Origin: Vibrio maritimus
Lineage (GTDB): Bacteria; Pseudomonadota; Gammaproteobacteria; Enterobacterales; Vibrionaceae
NCBI RefSeq assembly: GCF_021441885.1
Contig: NZ_CP090438.1
Coordinates: 744,001 to 808,000, forward strand
DNA length: 64,000 nucleotides
Direction of reading: 5' to 3'
The notes under the pieces are model-generated. The model made no database searches, was not told the DNA's origin, and saw nothing but the letters and a program-made list of their open reading frames with translations. Shown piece by piece: positions 15,999 to 24,438 of this stretch. The translations under genes and the position numbers were made by a program. How positions within the stretch are numbered: position 1 is the stretch's first letter; each line of letters opens with the position of its first letter.

Positions 15999-18443
15999 TT
16001 AAGCCACTTCTTCCATCGCTGGGTAAACTGGCTTTGCGGCGAGCTCCTCAGGGGAGAAGTCATCCACATTAATTGTGTACAGACGATGCGCCTCTGCGGT
16101 AGTGAGTAAGTTTGCCTCTTCTTGAGTAAGAATGCCTTTCTCTAGACCTAGCGTCGCGACTTTGTCCAATTGAGTGAAAGGACGACGCTGTTCTAGTGCT
16201 TTACATACCTTAGTAAAGACTGGCTCGGCGCGAAGAATGATATCAAGCGCTTGTTCGATTCGTCCTACAGCGTTGTGCTCAGTTGGCTCGAGGTATTGAC
16301 CATAGCCAAGGCGAGTTCGAGCCGCACTCGGCGTTTGTAGGATGCGAGCGACTTGGCTATCTAACTTGTCTGAAGGGGCTTTACGCACCTTGCCAAATGG
16401 CAGCACAATGAGTCGCATCAAGCGACCAATCGCTTTGTTCGGGAAGTTCGCTAAGAAGTCATCAAGAGCCTGCTCCGTTTGTAGCAAGCTATCTTGCATA
16501 CCCCAATGCAGTAGCGGTAAATCTTCGCTGTTGCGTCCTTCTGCATCATAGCGTTTTAGCGTTGCGCTGCTTAGGTATAGCTGACTTAGGATATCACCAA
16601 GACGTGCCGACAGACGCTCTTTACGCTTGAGTGACCCACCTAGAACAGCCATGGACACATCAGAAAGAAGAGCTAAGTTAGCGCTGTAGCGATTAAGCTG
16701 CTGGTAGTACCGCGTTGTCGCGTCTTTATGTGGTGCTGCTGAGCCGCGACCATCAGTGAGGCCAAGCCAAAAACTGCGAACCAAGTTACTGATAGTAAAG
16801 GCAACGTGACCTGCTAATGCCTTATCAAACTTGTCCACAGCATCTGAAGCAGATGAGTGAGCGGCCTCCATCTCATCAAGGACGTATGGATGGCAACGAA
16901 TCGCCCCCTGTCCATAGATGATCATTGAGCGAGTCAAAATATTCGCGCCTTCAACGGTAATCGCAACCGGCGCGCCTTGATAGCCACGACCTAGGAAGTT
17001 CGATGGACCCAAGCAGATACCTTTACCACCAACGATATCCATAGCATCAATGACGCTGCGTTGGCCACGGTGTGTACAGTGGTACTTAACAATTGCTGAG
17101 ATAACTGATGGCTTCTCACCTAAATCAATACCGGTGACGGTTAGGCGGCTCGCGGCATCCATGACATAAGCGTTACCGCCAAGGCGTGCTAATGGCTCTT
17201 CGATACCTTCCATGTGGCCGATGGGTTGTTTAAATTGACGACGGATGCGAGCGTAAGCGCCAGTCGCCAGAGCGGCTGTCTTGATGCCACCCGTTGAGCT
17301 TGAAGGCAGAGTAATACCACGACCTACTGACAAACACTCAACGAGCATGCGCCACCCTTGGCCAGCCATCTTTTGACCACCGATGATGAAATCAATCGGG
17401 ACAAACAGCTCGTTTGCTCGAGTAGGACCATTTTGGAACGGTACATTAAGTGGGAAGTGACGATTACCAATCTCAACGCCTTTAAGATGAGTTGGAATAA
17501 GTGCACAGGTAATGCCAAGATCTTCAACATCGCCTAATAGACCGTCGGGATCTCTCAGTTTGAAAGCAAGACCAAGCACAGTCGCTACAGGTGCAAGCGT
17601 GATATAACGCTTGTTCCAAGTCAGCTTCATGCCCAATACTTCTTTACCTTCCCATTGGCCCTTGCAGACGATGCCAAAATCAGGAATGGAGCCTGCATCT
17701 GAGCCAGCCTCAGGGCTTGTTAGTGCGAAACATGGGATCTCTTTGCCGACCGCAAGCCTTGGTAGATAGTAGTCTTTTTGCTCTTCGGTACCATAATGTT
17801 GCAGTAGCTCACCTGGACCGAGGGAGTTTGGTACCCCCACCGTCGAAGACAAGACTGTTGAAACGGCGCAAAGTTTTTGCAGTACACAAGACTGAGCGTA
17901 CGCAGAGAACTCAAGCCCGCCATATTGCTTCTTGATGATCATGGCGAAGAACTTGTTGTCTTTTAGGTATTGCCAAATTTCAGGTGGCAAATCGGCAAGC
18001 TCATGGGTGATTTGGAAGTCATTGACCATTGCACACACTTCATTGACTGGACCATCAAGAAACGCTTGTTCTTCTTCTGTTAGTTTTGAAGGCGTGATGT
18101 TTTGCAGCTTCTGCCAGTCAGGTTTGCCTTTAAATAATTCAGCTTCCCACCATACGGTACCGGCATCCAATGCTTCTTTTTCCGTCTGAGACATAGCCGG
18201 AAGCACTTTTCTAAACAGGGTTAGTGCTTTTGCTGACACCAGTGATTGTCTAATTGCAGGGACACACAACATAGCAATAGTGGCGACATATAACGCCCAC
18301 ATAATCGCACCAAACACGCCTAGTAGCGTGCCTAGCACCATAACTGCGGTGATAAACAGAAGGGATTTTGCCAATGACGCTCTTTGATAAAAACTAATAC
18401 CAATAGCGCCAAGTAAGGCGACGAGTGAGAGCAAGATGTCCAT
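15999..18443 (-). CDS. fadE: Acyl-CoA dehydrogenase FadE
   Basis: FadE is the FAD-dependent acyl-CoA dehydrogenase that starts each round of fatty acid beta-oxidation. The protein has 814 residues, the same as E. coli FadE, which is much longer than mitochondrial acyl-CoA dehydrogenases. The N terminus has two or three hydrophobic segments (about residues 1-65), consistent with membrane association. The dehydrogenase core (about 130-530) shows CFALTSPEAGSDAG and WNKRYITLAPVA substrate and FAD contacts. A long C-terminal extension follows. A FadR-like operator lies 81 bp upstream. The fadE / gmhA / yafJ order matches E. coli. Confidence 0.97.
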   Translation of the reverse strand: MDILLSLVALLGAIGISFYQRASLAKSLLFITAVMVLGTLLGVFGAIMWALYVATIAMLCVPAIRQSLVSAKALTLFRKVLPAMSQTEKEALDAGTVWWEAELFKGKPDWQKLQNITPSKLTEEEQAFLDGPVNEVCAMVNDFQITHELADLPPEIWQYLKDNKFFAMIIKKQYGGLEFSAYAQSCVLQKLCAVSTVLSSTVGVPNSLGPGELLQHYGTEEQKDYYLPRLAVGKEIPCFALTSPEAGSDAGSIPDFGIVCKGQWEGKEVLGMKLTWNKRYITLAPVATVLGLAFKLRDPDGLLGDVEDLGITCALIPTHLKGVEIGNRHFPLNVPFQNGPTRANELFVPIDFIIGGQKMAGQGWRMLVECLSVGRGITLPSSSTGGIKTAALATGAYARIRRQFKQPIGHMEGIEEPLARLGGNAYVMDAASRLTVTGIDLGEKPSVISAIVKYHCTHRGQRSVIDAMDIVGGKGICLGPSNFLGRGYQGAPVAITVEGANILTRSMIIYGQGAIRCHPYVLDEMEAAHSSASDAVDKFDKALAGHVAFTISNLVRSFWLGLTDGRGSAAPHKDATTRYYQQLNRYSANLALLSDVSMAVLGGSLKRKERLSARLGDILSQLYLSSATLKRYDAEGRNSEDLPLLHWGMQDSLLQTEQALDDFLANFPNKAIGRLMRLIVLPFGKVRKAPSDKLDSQVARILQTPSAARTRLGYGQYLEPTEHNAVGRIEQALDIILRAEPVFTKVCKALEQRRPFTQLDKVATLGLEKGILTQEEANLLTTAEAHRLYTINVDDFSPEELAAKPVYPAMEEVA

Positions 18444-18776
18444 GATGGTTCCTTTATCTGGGTACTTATTGTTGTTTTACGCAATGGTTGTTTTGGTTCG
18501 ACTCATATTGTTTTATGTAAGGTAAGAGGTCGTACCAGTGATAATTGTAACTCAAATATTGCATAAATGTAAAATCCGAAAAGTAATTACTCTAATTGGT
18601 GCTAAATTGAGCAAGCGAAAACGCAGTCCATGTGCATATTTGTGCGTTGATTGACAATATTTCTCAATTCGATGAACAGGTAGGGTTACGTCTATCGACA
18701 GAGTTAAGGGTTTATAGGTAAACTCAAAGAGAACAGACATCAGGTGTATGTCGCAAAAAACAAAGAGAATAAACCT
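18444..18776. other. Divergent intergenic region fadE/gmhA (333 bp)
   Basis: There is no gene here. It carries a FadR-like operator (18524-18540) on the fadE side. The gmhA side has an AT-rich stretch with possible promoter elements such as TTGACA at 18650-18655, but I cannot fix a start point. Small reverse-strand open frames in it have no codon bias or ribosome site. Confidence 0.6.
18524..18540 (-). promoter_or_regulatory. Candidate FadR operator of fadE
   Basis: On the minus strand the 17-mer CACTGGTACGACCTCTT carries the FadR core TGGTnCGACC, close to the E. coli consensus AgCTGGTCcGAyNTGTT. The position, about 81 bp before the fadE start, and the known repression of fad genes by FadR support it. 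Confidence 0.65.
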
Positions 18777-19352
18777 ATGTACCAAGACTTGATTAGAAAT
18801 GAGCTTAACGAAGCTGCTGAAGTACTGAACAAATTCCTTAGTGACGATCACAACATCGCTCAGATTGAAGCTGCAGCAAAGATGATCGCTGACTCGTTTA
18901 AACAAGAAGGTAAAGTATTGTCTTGTGGTAACGGCGGCTCTCACTGTGATGCTATGCACTTTGCAGAAGAGTTAACTGGCCGTTATCGTGAAAACCGTCC
19001 AGGTTACGCAGGTATCGCAATTTCTGATCCTAGCCACCTTTCTTGTGTGAGTAATGACTTCGGTTACGACTTCGTGTTCTCTCGCTACGTAGAAGCCGTA
19101 GGTCGTTCAGGTGACGTGCTATTTGGCTTATCGACATCGGGCAACTCAGGGAATATCCTCAAAGCGATTGAAGCTGCTCAAGCGAAAGGCATGAAAACCA
19201 TAGCTCTAACGGGTAAAGATGGTGGTAAAATGGCGGGTGCAGCTGACATTGAAATTCGTGTACCGCACTTTGGCTACGCAGATCGTATCCAAGAAGTGCA
19301 CATTAAAATCATCCACATCATTATTCAGCTTGTTGAAAAAGAAATGGAATAA
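18777..19352 (+). CDS. gmhA: Phosphoheptose isomerase GmhA
   Basis: GmhA converts sedoheptulose 7-phosphate to D-glycero-manno-heptose 7-phosphate, the first step of ADP-heptose synthesis for the LPS inner core. The start MYQDLIRNELNEA at 18777 matches the family and gives 191 residues (E. coli 192); an upstream in-frame ATG is ignored. A single SIS domain is evident: the sugar-phosphate loop CGNGGSHCDAMH near residue 51, GLSTSGNSGN near 120, and a C-terminal helix with the EVHIKIIH motif containing metal and catalytic residues. The class II amidotransferase gene follows 48 bp downstream. Confidence 0.97.
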   Translation: MYQDLIRNELNEAAEVLNKFLSDDHNIAQIEAAAKMIADSFKQEGKVLSCGNGGSHCDAMHFAEELTGRYRENRPGYAGIAISDPSHLSCVSNDFGYDFVFSRYVEAVGRSGDVLFGLSTSGNSGNILKAIEAAQAKGMKTIALTGKDGGKMAGAADIEIRVPHFGYADRIQEVHIKIIHIIIQLVEKEME

Positions 19353-19400
19353 CAACGCACTGTTATTCTCAATGATCGGAACCAAAGAGTAGGAAACTCA

Positions 19401-20243
19401 ATGTGTGAATTGCTTGGCATGAGCGCCAATGTGCCAACAGATATTTGTTTTAGCTTTACTGGCTTGATTCAACGTGGGGGCAATACGGGTCCGCACAAGG
19501 ATGGCTGGGGCATAACGTTTTATGAAGGTAAAGGTTTTCGCACCTTTAAAGATCCACAACCAAGCTGCGATTCCAAGATTGCAGAGTTGGTACAAAACTA
19601 TCCGATTAAAAGTAAGGCGGTAGTGAGTCATATTCGCCAAGCGAATCGTGGCAAAGTGAATCTTGAGAATACCCATCCCTTCACTCGCGAGTTGTGGGGG
19701 CGTTATTGGACCTTCGCACATAATGGCCAGCTAAGTGATTATCAGCACCTCGAAACGGGTCACTTTCGCCCAGTCGGGGAGACGGACAGCGAGCTGTCGT
19801 TTTGTTGGTTGTTAAAAAAGCTGGAGCAACGCTTCCCAGAGCCACCTCAAGATCTGATGGCAATGTTTGCCTATGTGGCAGAGTGTTGTGACGAGTTGAG
19901 AGAGCTGGGCGTGTATAACATGCTGCTGAGTGATGGTGAGTTTGTTATGACTTACTGTACCAACCATCTCTACTGGATTACGCGCAAAGCGCCTTTCGGC
20001 AAAGCGACCTTGTTAGACGAAGATGTTACAATCAACTTTCAAGAAGAGACGACGCCAAATGATGTCGTGTCGGTCGTCGCGACTCAGCCACTGACTGGCA
20101 ATGAGACGTGGCATCGCATGAAGCCAGGAGAGTACAACTTGTTCCACTTTGGTGAGCTGGTTGCATCGAATGTCGATGATCTGGCAGATGTTCCATTTGC
20201 CGAGGCGAAACCGAAAAGCCAGGCACCGACTGAGCCTCTCTAA
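19401..20243 (+). CDS. yafJ: Class II glutamine amidotransferase, YafJ type
   Basis: This 280-residue protein closely resembles E. coli YafJ (255 residues), a predicted class II glutamine amidotransferase of unknown substrate. The catalytic cysteine is Cys2 (MCELLGM), exposed after removal of Met1 as in all Ntn-type amidotransferases. RQANRG, HPFTRELWG and FAHNGQL are the glutamine-binding motifs. The C terminus is about 25 residues longer than in E. coli and rich in Ala, Pro and Lys. It lies behind gmhA as in E. coli, so co-transcription is likely, and it ends at a terminator. Confidence 0.92.
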   Translation: MCELLGMSANVPTDICFSFTGLIQRGGNTGPHKDGWGITFYEGKGFRTFKDPQPSCDSKIAELVQNYPIKSKAVVSHIRQANRGKVNLENTHPFTRELWGRYWTFAHNGQLSDYQHLETGHFRPVGETDSELSFCWLLKKLEQRFPEPPQDLMAMFAYVAECCDELRELGVYNMLLSDGEFVMTYCTNHLYWITRKAPFGKATLLDEDVTINFQEETTPNDVVSVVATQPLTGNETWHRMKPGEYNLFHFGELVASNVDDLADVPFAEAKPKSQAPTEPL

Positions 20244-20248
20244 AACAG

Positions 20249-20279
20249 AAAAAGCGAGTGACAAGTCACTCGCTTTTTT
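20249..20279. terminator. Bidirectional terminator between yafJ and purN
   Basis: Stem AAAGCGAGTGAC/GTCACTCGCTTT (20251-20262, 20265-20276) is flanked by A and T runs and lies between two convergent genes. Confidence 0.88.
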
Positions 20280-20302
20280 ATTTCATTCACAGGTCAATGC
20301 GC

Positions 20303-20941
20303 TTACTTGTCAGCGTAACCTTGTGGTCCAAGGGCAATGCCGTCAAGTAGGGCTCTACTGCCATCCATTTGCAAACGGTCTTCTACAAACCATTTCACGA
20401 CAAGAGGGTAGATCTTATGCTCTTGGCTTTGAACACGTTGCTCTAGTGTTTCAACGGTATCGTCATCGAATACAGGTACTTTTGCCTGAAGCACGATAGG
20501 ACCACCGTCAAGTTTCTCAGTCACAAAGTGAATGCTGGTGCCGTGGTGCTCATCGCAGTTCTCGATAGCACGTTGGTGCGTATTCAGACCAGGGTACTTA
20601 GGCAGTAGCGAAGGGTGAATGTTAATCATTCGACCCATGTAGTGACGAACGAACTCACCACTCAAGATTCGCATGTAGCCAGCCAGCACTAAAAGATCTG
20701 GATTATGTACATCAATACGGTGCATCAACTCAGCATCAAATGCCTCGCGTGTTTCACTTAGCTTAGGATCAAGGAACTCTGCCTCGGCGCCAGCTTTGCG
20801 AGCACGTTCTAGTGCAAATGCGGATTCTTTATTCGAGAAAACAGCACGGACTTTAGCATTTGTGATAGTCGACTCGCAGGCATCAATAATTGCCTGCAAG
20901 TTAGTACCATTCCCTGAAACTAAAACAACGATATTCTTCAT
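20303..20941 (-). CDS. purN: Phosphoribosylglycinamide formyltransferase PurN
   Basis: PurN transfers a formyl group from 10-formyltetrahydrofolate to GAR, the third step of purine synthesis. The 212-residue protein matches E. coli (212). The N-terminal substrate-binding motif SGNGTNLQA is at residues 9-17. The catalytic Asn-His-Asp set is visible in MINIHPSLLPKYPG and, further on, HFVTEKLDGGPIV. It starts 4 bp after the purM stop, a tightly coupled operon, and uses the terminator shared with yafJ. Confidence 0.97.
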   Translation of the reverse strand: MKNIVVLVSGNGTNLQAIIDACESTITNAKVRAVFSNKESAFALERARKAGAEAEFLDPKLSETREAFDAELMHRIDVHNPDLLVLAGYMRILSGEFVRHYMGRMINIHPSLLPKYPGLNTHQRAIENCDEHHGTSIHFVTEKLDGGPIVLQAKVPVFDDDTVETLEQRVQSQEHKIYPLVVKWFVEDRLQMDGSRALLDGIALGPQGYADK

Positions 20942-20945
20942 GAAA

Positions 20946-21986
20946 TTAATTGATCTCTACTTGCTCTTCACCAGCTTCTGCAGTCGCGATCTCACCAATT
21001 ACCCAAGCGTTCTCGCCTTCAGCTTTTAGAAGCTCAACCGCTGCGTCAGCTTGCGCTTTAGGTAGAGCAACGATTAGACCTACACCACAGTTGAAAGTAC
21101 GGTACATTTCGAATGTATCAACGTTGCCTTTCTCTTGTAGCCAGTTGAAGATAGCAGGCCATTCCCAGCTGTTACCGTCGATAACTGCTTTTGTGCCCTC
21201 TGGCAGTACGCGTGGGATGTTTTCCCAGAAACCGCCGCCAGTGATGTGAGAGATAGCGTGGATATCGTGCTCAGCGATCATTTTCAGAGCTGATTTGATA
21301 TAAATTTTTGTTGGTTCTAGTAGGTGTTCACCGATGGTGCGCTCACCTAGCTTTTCGTTCTTATCTGCGCCAGAAACTTCAAGAATCTTGCGGATAAGCG
21401 AGTAGCCGTTTGAGTGTGGACCGCTTGAGCCAACAGCGATAAGTGCATCACCTGCGGCTACTTTTGTGCCATCGATAACTTCAGATTTCTCAACGACACC
21501 AACACAGAAGCCAGCGACGTCGTAATCTTCGCCTTCGTACATGCCTGGCATTTCTGCTGTTTCGCCACCAATTAGTGAACAACCAGCTTGTACACAGCCT
21601 TCAGCAATACCAGAAACTACGTCTGCAGCGGTATCAACATCTAGTTTGCCAGTTGCATAGTAATCTAGGAAAAATAGTGGCTCTGCACCTTGAACGATAA
21701 GATCGTTCACACACATAGCAACAAGGTCGATACCGATAGTGTCGTGCTTGTTCATGTCTAGTGCTAGGCGTAGTTTTGTGCCAACACCGTCTGTACCAGA
21801 AACAAGTACCGGCTCTTTGTATTTTGTTGGCAACTCACATAAAGCACCAAATCCACCGATGCCTCCCATTACTTCAGGGCGACGAGTGCGCTTAACCGCG
21901 CCTTTAATACGGTCAACTAATGCGTTACCTGCATCAATATCTACACCAGCGTCTTTATAGCTTAGGGAAGTGTTGTTTCCGCTCAC
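20946..21986 (-). CDS. purM: Phosphoribosylformylglycinamidine cyclo-ligase PurM
   Basis: PurM closes the imidazole ring to make AIR with ATP, the fifth step of purine synthesis. The protein has 346 residues (E. coli 345) and begins MSGNNTSLSYKDAGVD. The start codon is GTG at 21986 behind a GAGGA ribosome site. AIRS-family features include GTDGVGTKL near residue 64, the metal and phosphate loop IGGETAEMPGMY near 141, and SGPHSNGYSL. purN follows 4 bp later. A perfect-looking PurR box lies about 70 bp upstream. Confidence 0.97.
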   Translation of the reverse strand: MSGNNTSLSYKDAGVDIDAGNALVDRIKGAVKRTRRPEVMGGIGGFGALCELPTKYKEPVLVSGTDGVGTKLRLALDMNKHDTIGIDLVAMCVNDLIVQGAEPLFFLDYYATGKLDVDTAADVVSGIAEGCVQAGCSLIGGETAEMPGMYEGEDYDVAGFCVGVVEKSEVIDGTKVAAGDALIAVGSSGPHSNGYSLIRKILEVSGADKNEKLGERTIGEHLLEPTKIYIKSALKMIAEHDIHAISHITGGGFWENIPRVLPEGTKAVIDGNSWEWPAIFNWLQEKGNVDTFEMYRTFNCGVGLIVALPKAQADAAVELLKAEGENAWVIGEIATAEAGEEQVEIN

Positions 21987-22052
21987 GGGACAGTCCTCGA
22001 TAAATAAATGGATGTGAAAAGCGGCGCTATTCTAACAGGGGTTTAAACAAAA

Positions 22053-22068
22053 AGGAAAACGTTTGCGT
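22053..22068 (-). promoter_or_regulatory. PurR operator of purMN
   Basis: The 16-mer ACGCAAACGTTTTCCT on the minus strand matches the PurR consensus ACGCAAACGTTTTCNT at all defined positions. It lies about 67 bp before the purM start. Repression of purMN by PurR with hypoxanthine or guanine is known in E. coli. Confidence 0.9.
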
Positions 22069-22231
22069 AAGAAAATACAAACTATTTTCCGAGAAAGCTA
22101 ATCTATTGATTTGACGTTGCTAGATCGACTTTTAGTGCTAACAAAGGGCATTTTAGCCACATTGCTGACTGAAATAGTGAAAGAAACCATGTATAATTTG
22201 CAGGTTTTGTAAAATTTAGCCGGAGTTGGAC

Positions 22232-22858
22232 ATGAAAGTTGTTGAAGTTAAACACCCTCTAGTAAAACACAAATTGGGTTTGATGCGTGAAGGGGACATC
22301 AGCACAAAGCGTTTCCGTGAACTAGCCACTGAAGTTGGTAGCCTGTTGACGTATGAAGCGACTGCAGACTTTGAAACTGAGAAAGTGGCGATCGAAGGTT
22401 GGAATGGTCCTGTAGAGATTGACCAAATCAAAGGTAAGAAAGTGACTGTAGTGCCAATCCTGCGTGCTGGTCTTGGCATGATGGACGGTGTACTTGAGCA
22501 CATGCCAAGCGCGCGTATCAGTGTGGTTGGTATCTACCGTGATGAGGAAACACTTGAGCCTGTACCTTACTTCAACAAGCTAGCGTCTAACATCGACGAG
22601 CGTATTGCTCTAGTTGTTGACCCTATGCTGGCAACAGGTGGTTCAATGATTGCAACGATTGACCTACTAAAAGAAAAAGGCTGTAAGCACATTAAAGTAT
22701 TGGTTCTTGTTGCTGCGCCAGAAGGTATCGAAGCGCTTGAGAAGGCACACCCAGATGTTGAAATGTACACAGCAGCTATCGATGAGTGCCTAAACGACAA
22801 AGGCTACATCGTACCTGGTCTAGGCGATGCAGGCGATAAGATCTTCGGTACTCAATAA
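22232..22858 (+). CDS. upp: Uracil phosphoribosyltransferase Upp
   Basis: Upp makes UMP from uracil and PRPP, the uracil salvage step. The start MKVVEVKHPLVKHKLG at 22232 behind CGGAG gives 208 residues, the same as E. coli; an in-frame ATG two codons earlier is closer to the ribosome site and is rejected. The PRPP-binding loop appears as VVDPMLATGGSM near residue 127, and the C-terminal uracil-binding segment PGLGDAGDKIFGT is intact. The transporter uraA is next door but on the opposite strand, unlike E. coli where upp-uraA is one operon. Confidence 0.97.
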   Translation: MKVVEVKHPLVKHKLGLMREGDISTKRFRELATEVGSLLTYEATADFETEKVAIEGWNGPVEIDQIKGKKVTVVPILRAGLGMMDGVLEHMPSARISVVGIYRDEETLEPVPYFNKLASNIDERIALVVDPMLATGGSMIATIDLLKEKGCKHIKVLVLVAAPEGIEALEKAHPDVEMYTAAIDECLNDKGYIVPGLGDAGDKIFGTQ

Positions 22859-22869
22859 TTACCGATTAG

Positions 22870-22897
22870 CTAGCGCATATAGACTAGCGCATATAGA
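22870..22897. repeat. Perfect 14-bp tandem duplication
   Basis: CTAGCGCATATAGA occurs twice in direct tandem (22870-22883 and 22884-22897) between the upp stop and its terminator. It looks like a small slippage duplication in a non-coding spacer. Confidence 0.9.
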
Positions 22898-22925
22898 AAA
22901 GGCTGACAGTGTGTCAGCCTTTTTT
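22897..22925. terminator. Bidirectional terminator between upp and uraA
   Basis: Stem AAAAGGCTGACA/TGTCAGCCTTTT (22897-22908, 22912-22923) with a GTG loop and a T run; it lies between convergent genes. Confidence 0.88.
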
Positions 22926-22937
22926 GTGCCCGAGGAA

Positions 22938-24179
22938 TTAATCTTCCATCTGCGCATTATCAACCACTTTGTTTTCACCTAGGTCATCTGGCAAGATTTG
23001 GTTAAGAATGATTGCCACAATACCACATAGGCTCACACCTTGAAGGCTGAAGTCACCGATGCCAAATGCCATGCCGCCGATACCAAATACAAGGGTGATA
23101 GCAACAATCACTAGGTTACGTGACTTGTGAAGATCGACGTTGTTCTTGATTAGTGTGTTAAGACCGACTGTCGCGATAGAACCAAATAGCAGAATCATGA
23201 TGCCGCCCATCACCGGGACAGGGATCGTCTGCAAAATAGCACCTAGCTTGCCAACAAGTGCTAGTACGATTGCCGTCACCGCTGCCCAAGTCATGATCAC
23301 TGGGTTAAAGGCTTTAGTCAGCATAACAGCGCCGGTTACCTCACTGTACGTAGTATTCGGCGGCGCGCCAACCATTGATGCTGCGATCGTTGCCACACCG
23401 TCACCTGTAATCGTGCGGTGAAGGCCAGGCTTCTTCAAGTAGTCTTTGCCCGTTACGTTTGAGATGGCGAGCATATCACCCACGTGCTCAACCGCAGGAG
23501 CGATAGCCACAGGAAGCATAAACAGAATCGCATTGATATTAAATTCTGGTGCAGTGAAGTTGGGTAGTGATAGCCAAGACGCTTGAACGACAGGTGTAAA
23601 GTCTACAACACCAAAGAATAAGCTCGTCACGTAACCGGCCAAGATACCACTTACGATAGGTAGTAGCTTCAGGAAGCCTTTGGCGAACACACTCACACTG
23701 ATAGTGACCAGAAGTGAAATCGCAGAGATCCAAAGCGCGGCATTACCATCGATAAGTTGTACTGCACCATCGCCTGTTTTACCTAGCGCCATGTTTACCG
23801 CAACAGGTGCAAGACCCAAACCGATAACCATAATTACAGGTCCAACAACAACAGGTGGCAGTAATTTGTGGATAACCTCAACGCCTTTCGCTTTGATCAC
23901 AGCGCCCATGAGTACATAGACGATACCAGCAGCCATCAAGCCACCCATGGTCGCGCCGACACCCCAAGTTTGCACACCAAACATAATAGGTGCAATGAAG
24001 GCGAACGAAGACGCTAGGAAGATAGGCACACTGCGACGAGTCACCAATTGGAACAATAGCGTGCCGACACCAGCACCAAACAGTGCAACGTTAGGATCAA
24101 GTCCAGTTAGAAGAGGTACGAGTACCAAGGAGCCAAATGCGACGAACAGCATTTGCGAGCCTTGTAAGATCGTTTTCAT
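22938..24179 (-). CDS. uraA: Uracil:proton symporter UraA
   Basis: UraA imports uracil across the inner membrane with protons, feeding Upp. The 413-residue protein is almost wholly hydrophobic, consistent with the 14-helix NCS2 fold (E. coli UraA has 429 residues). Conserved NCS2 pieces are visible: the AIAPAVEHVGDMLAI segment containing the substrate-binding Glu, and GAPPNTTYSEVTGAVMLT with the second key Glu. The N terminus is short compared with E. coli. It converges on upp and is separated from it by a shared terminator. Expression is presumably from its own promoter upstream of 24179. Confidence 0.95.
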   Translation of the reverse strand: MKTILQGSQMLFVAFGSLVLVPLLTGLDPNVALFGAGVGTLLFQLVTRRSVPIFLASSFAFIAPIMFGVQTWGVGATMGGLMAAGIVYVLMGAVIKAKGVEVIHKLLPPVVVGPVIMVIGLGLAPVAVNMALGKTGDGAVQLIDGNAALWISAISLLVTISVSVFAKGFLKLLPIVSGILAGYVTSLFFGVVDFTPVVQASWLSLPNFTAPEFNINAILFMLPVAIAPAVEHVGDMLAISNVTGKDYLKKPGLHRTITGDGVATIAASMVGAPPNTTYSEVTGAVMLTKAFNPVIMTWAAVTAIVLALVGKLGAILQTIPVPVMGGIMILLFGSIATVGLNTLIKNNVDLHKSRNLVIVAITLVFGIGGMAFGIGDFSLQGVSLCGIVAIILNQILPDDLGENKVVDNAQMED

Positions 24180-24438
24180 AATGTTTTTCCAAGCAAGTCA
24201 AAAAAGAGTAAGCAAAACGTGCAGGATTCTAACACTTCGCAATCGTTTACTTAATGATCTATTTAAATATTGCTGGATTTTTGTTGGATAAATCTCAATA
24301 GCTTGGCGCTATTAGTATTGGATCCGCCAATGGTATTGAGTAAAAACACATATTGACCAAACCTTGAAGCAGTGAGCTTGCTCCAAATCCCATACTTGCT
24401 TATCATTTCGGCTTATCTGTTTGTAATTTAGGATGCTT

